Assembly (NCBI GenBank): GCA_007133255.1
Contig: SLMY01000133.1
Location: forward strand, 1-7,319
Source: Clostridiales bacterium
Lineage (GTDB): Bacteria; Bacillota; Clostridia; Saccharofermentanales; UBA5734
Direction: 5' to 3'
Length of the DNA: 7,319 nucleotides
Positions 6,615 to 7,319 of the stretch are shown here, piece by piece. The number at the start of each line of letters is the position of its first letter. Within the stretch, counting starts at the first letter, position 1. A model generated the notes under the pieces. It had not been told where the DNA came from and did not search any database. It worked only from the letters and a program-made list of their open reading frames with translations. The position numbers and the translations under genes are program-made.

Positions 6615-7319
6615 TTACTTCTCAAAGCTGTTATCCAGCTCATGCTTGTATTTCTCACGAAGCCGGGCAGCGCCTTCAGATCTGCCTGTTTTCTCAAGCC
6701 GATCCAGATAGGCTTTCAGATGTCCGCGCGGATGATGAGGCCCGCCTTCAGCCATTACCGTCCATAAGGGATCAATGGTTGAGTCAGATGTTCTCATCAT
6801 CTCGGCATGCCAGGCTTCAAGCATACGGGCTGCCTGGTCGCGTTTTTCAGGACGCGCTTGGGCCAGATCATGCTGTTCATGCGGATCTTCTTTTACATTG
6901 AAGAGCATCTCGTCAGGAAACAGGTTGAGTCCATCATGATACGTTCTCATATAGAGCCAGTCATCAAAACGAACTGAACGCTGGCAGACATGAGCCATCT
7001 GGGAAAGAACCAGATATGGCCGGCCGGCTTCCGTTCCTTCTTGAATTGTTTTCGCGTAGCTTTGCCCGTCCCATAATGAAGCGTGCTGCAGGCCAAGCAA
7101 GTCAGCCATGGTCGGTACCAGATCTATGTGGTAATGAAAAGCGGAGTCCACATGATTTTTCTGCGCGCCAGGCCAGCGAATAATCATCGGGATCCGGCAG
7201 GTTGAATAGTCGGCCGTGGCATGTTCGCCATAAAGACCAAGCTCACCAAAGTTCTCCCCATGGTCTGAGGTAATAATAATAGCCACTTCATCAAGAATTC
7301 CCTGCGCCTCAAGTTTGCT
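6615..7319 (-). CDS. Type I sulfatase, C-terminal part (5' end outside window)
   Basis: The visible 234 residues are the C-terminal part of a formylglycine-dependent sulfatase of the alkaline phosphatase superfamily, which hydrolyses sulfate esters. The frame is open to the window edge. The GTG at 7284-7286 is an internal Val codon: the residues upstream of it (LEAQGILDEV) continue the usual helix before the metal-binding strand. Numbering from the edge, IIITSDHGE (14-22) carries the Asp19-His20 metal-binding pair. GEH (31-33), RIPMIIRWPG (42-51) and the closing LFNVKEDPHEQHDLA (139-153) are typical of the family. A tail of about 80 residues rich in charged residues follows. The Cys/Ser-x-Pro-x-Arg motif that is converted to formylglycine, and any signal peptide, would lie outside the window. 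The substrate therefore cannot be named and export cannot be judged. It is convergent with gltBD and has no evident functional link to it. Confidence 0.9.
   Translation of the reverse strand, partial: SKLEAQGILDEVAIIITSDHGENFGELGLYGEHATADYSTCRIPMIIRWPGAQKNHVDSAFHYHIDLVPTMADLLGLQHASLWDGQSYAKTIQEGTEAGRPYLVLSQMAHVCQRSVRFDDWLYMRTYHDGLNLFPDEMLFNVKEDPHEQHDLAQARPEKRDQAARMLEAWHAEMMRTSDSTIDPLWTVMAEGGPHHPRGHLKAYLDRLEKTGRSEGAARLREKYKHELDNSFEK

Noticed and set aside
6615..7286. Sulfatase gene starting at the GTG at 7284-7286
   Set aside because: The same frame stays open to the window edge and the upstream residues fit the sulfatase fold; a start here would remove most of the enzyme, including its active-site motif.
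1..7319. CRISPR array, tRNA or rRNA gene, insertion sequence, or novel defence system
   Set aside because: No regularly spaced repeats, tRNA-like cloverleaf, transposase frame or terminal repeats were seen; the window is almost fully occupied by core-metabolism and sulfatase genes.

Overview
The window carries a complete gltB-gltD operon on the + strand, encoding the large and small subunits of NADPH-dependent glutamate synthase (GOGAT). A 5'-truncated sulfatase gene on the - strand converges on it. The layout is: 1-384 AT-rich non-coding control region; 385-4992 gltB; 5023-6573 gltD, 30 bases after gltB and with its own ribosome binding site; 6574-6614 a 41-base convergent gap; 6615-7319 the C-terminal part of a type I sulfatase whose 5' end lies beyond the window.

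The organism is bacterial, with leaderless-intron-free genes and strong Shine-Dalgarno sites. GltB is of the form that begins GLYDPAFEHDACGIGF, unlike the E. coli-type N terminus, and GltD resembles the roughly 480-495-residue form rather than the shorter enterobacterial one. A sulfatase neighbour would fit a sulfatase-rich lineage (for example Planctomycetota, Lentisphaerota or Kiritimatiellota), but phylum cannot be fixed from this sequence and this is only a guess.

GltB takes ammonia from glutamine on its Cys24 amidotransferase domain and passes it to 2-oxoglutarate on the FMN/[3Fe-4S] synthase domain. GltD supplies electrons from NADPH through FAD and iron-sulfur clusters. Together with glutamine synthetase this is the main ammonia-assimilation cycle.

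The part most worth a second look is the 384-base control region. It holds an intrinsic terminator for an upstream gene (69-108), then a near-consensus extended -10 promoter (93-121) whose -35 box lies inside that terminator's 3' arm. A second strong intrinsic terminator (205-253) follows, sitting between the promoter and gltB. Just before it is a 14-codon reading frame with two adjacent Gln codons (162-206), competing RNA helices, and an 11-base direct repeat whose second copy abuts the gltB ribosome binding site. This arrangement suggests transcription attenuation of gltBD, or alternatively a separate small RNA of about 125 nt. Both are inferences from sequence alone.
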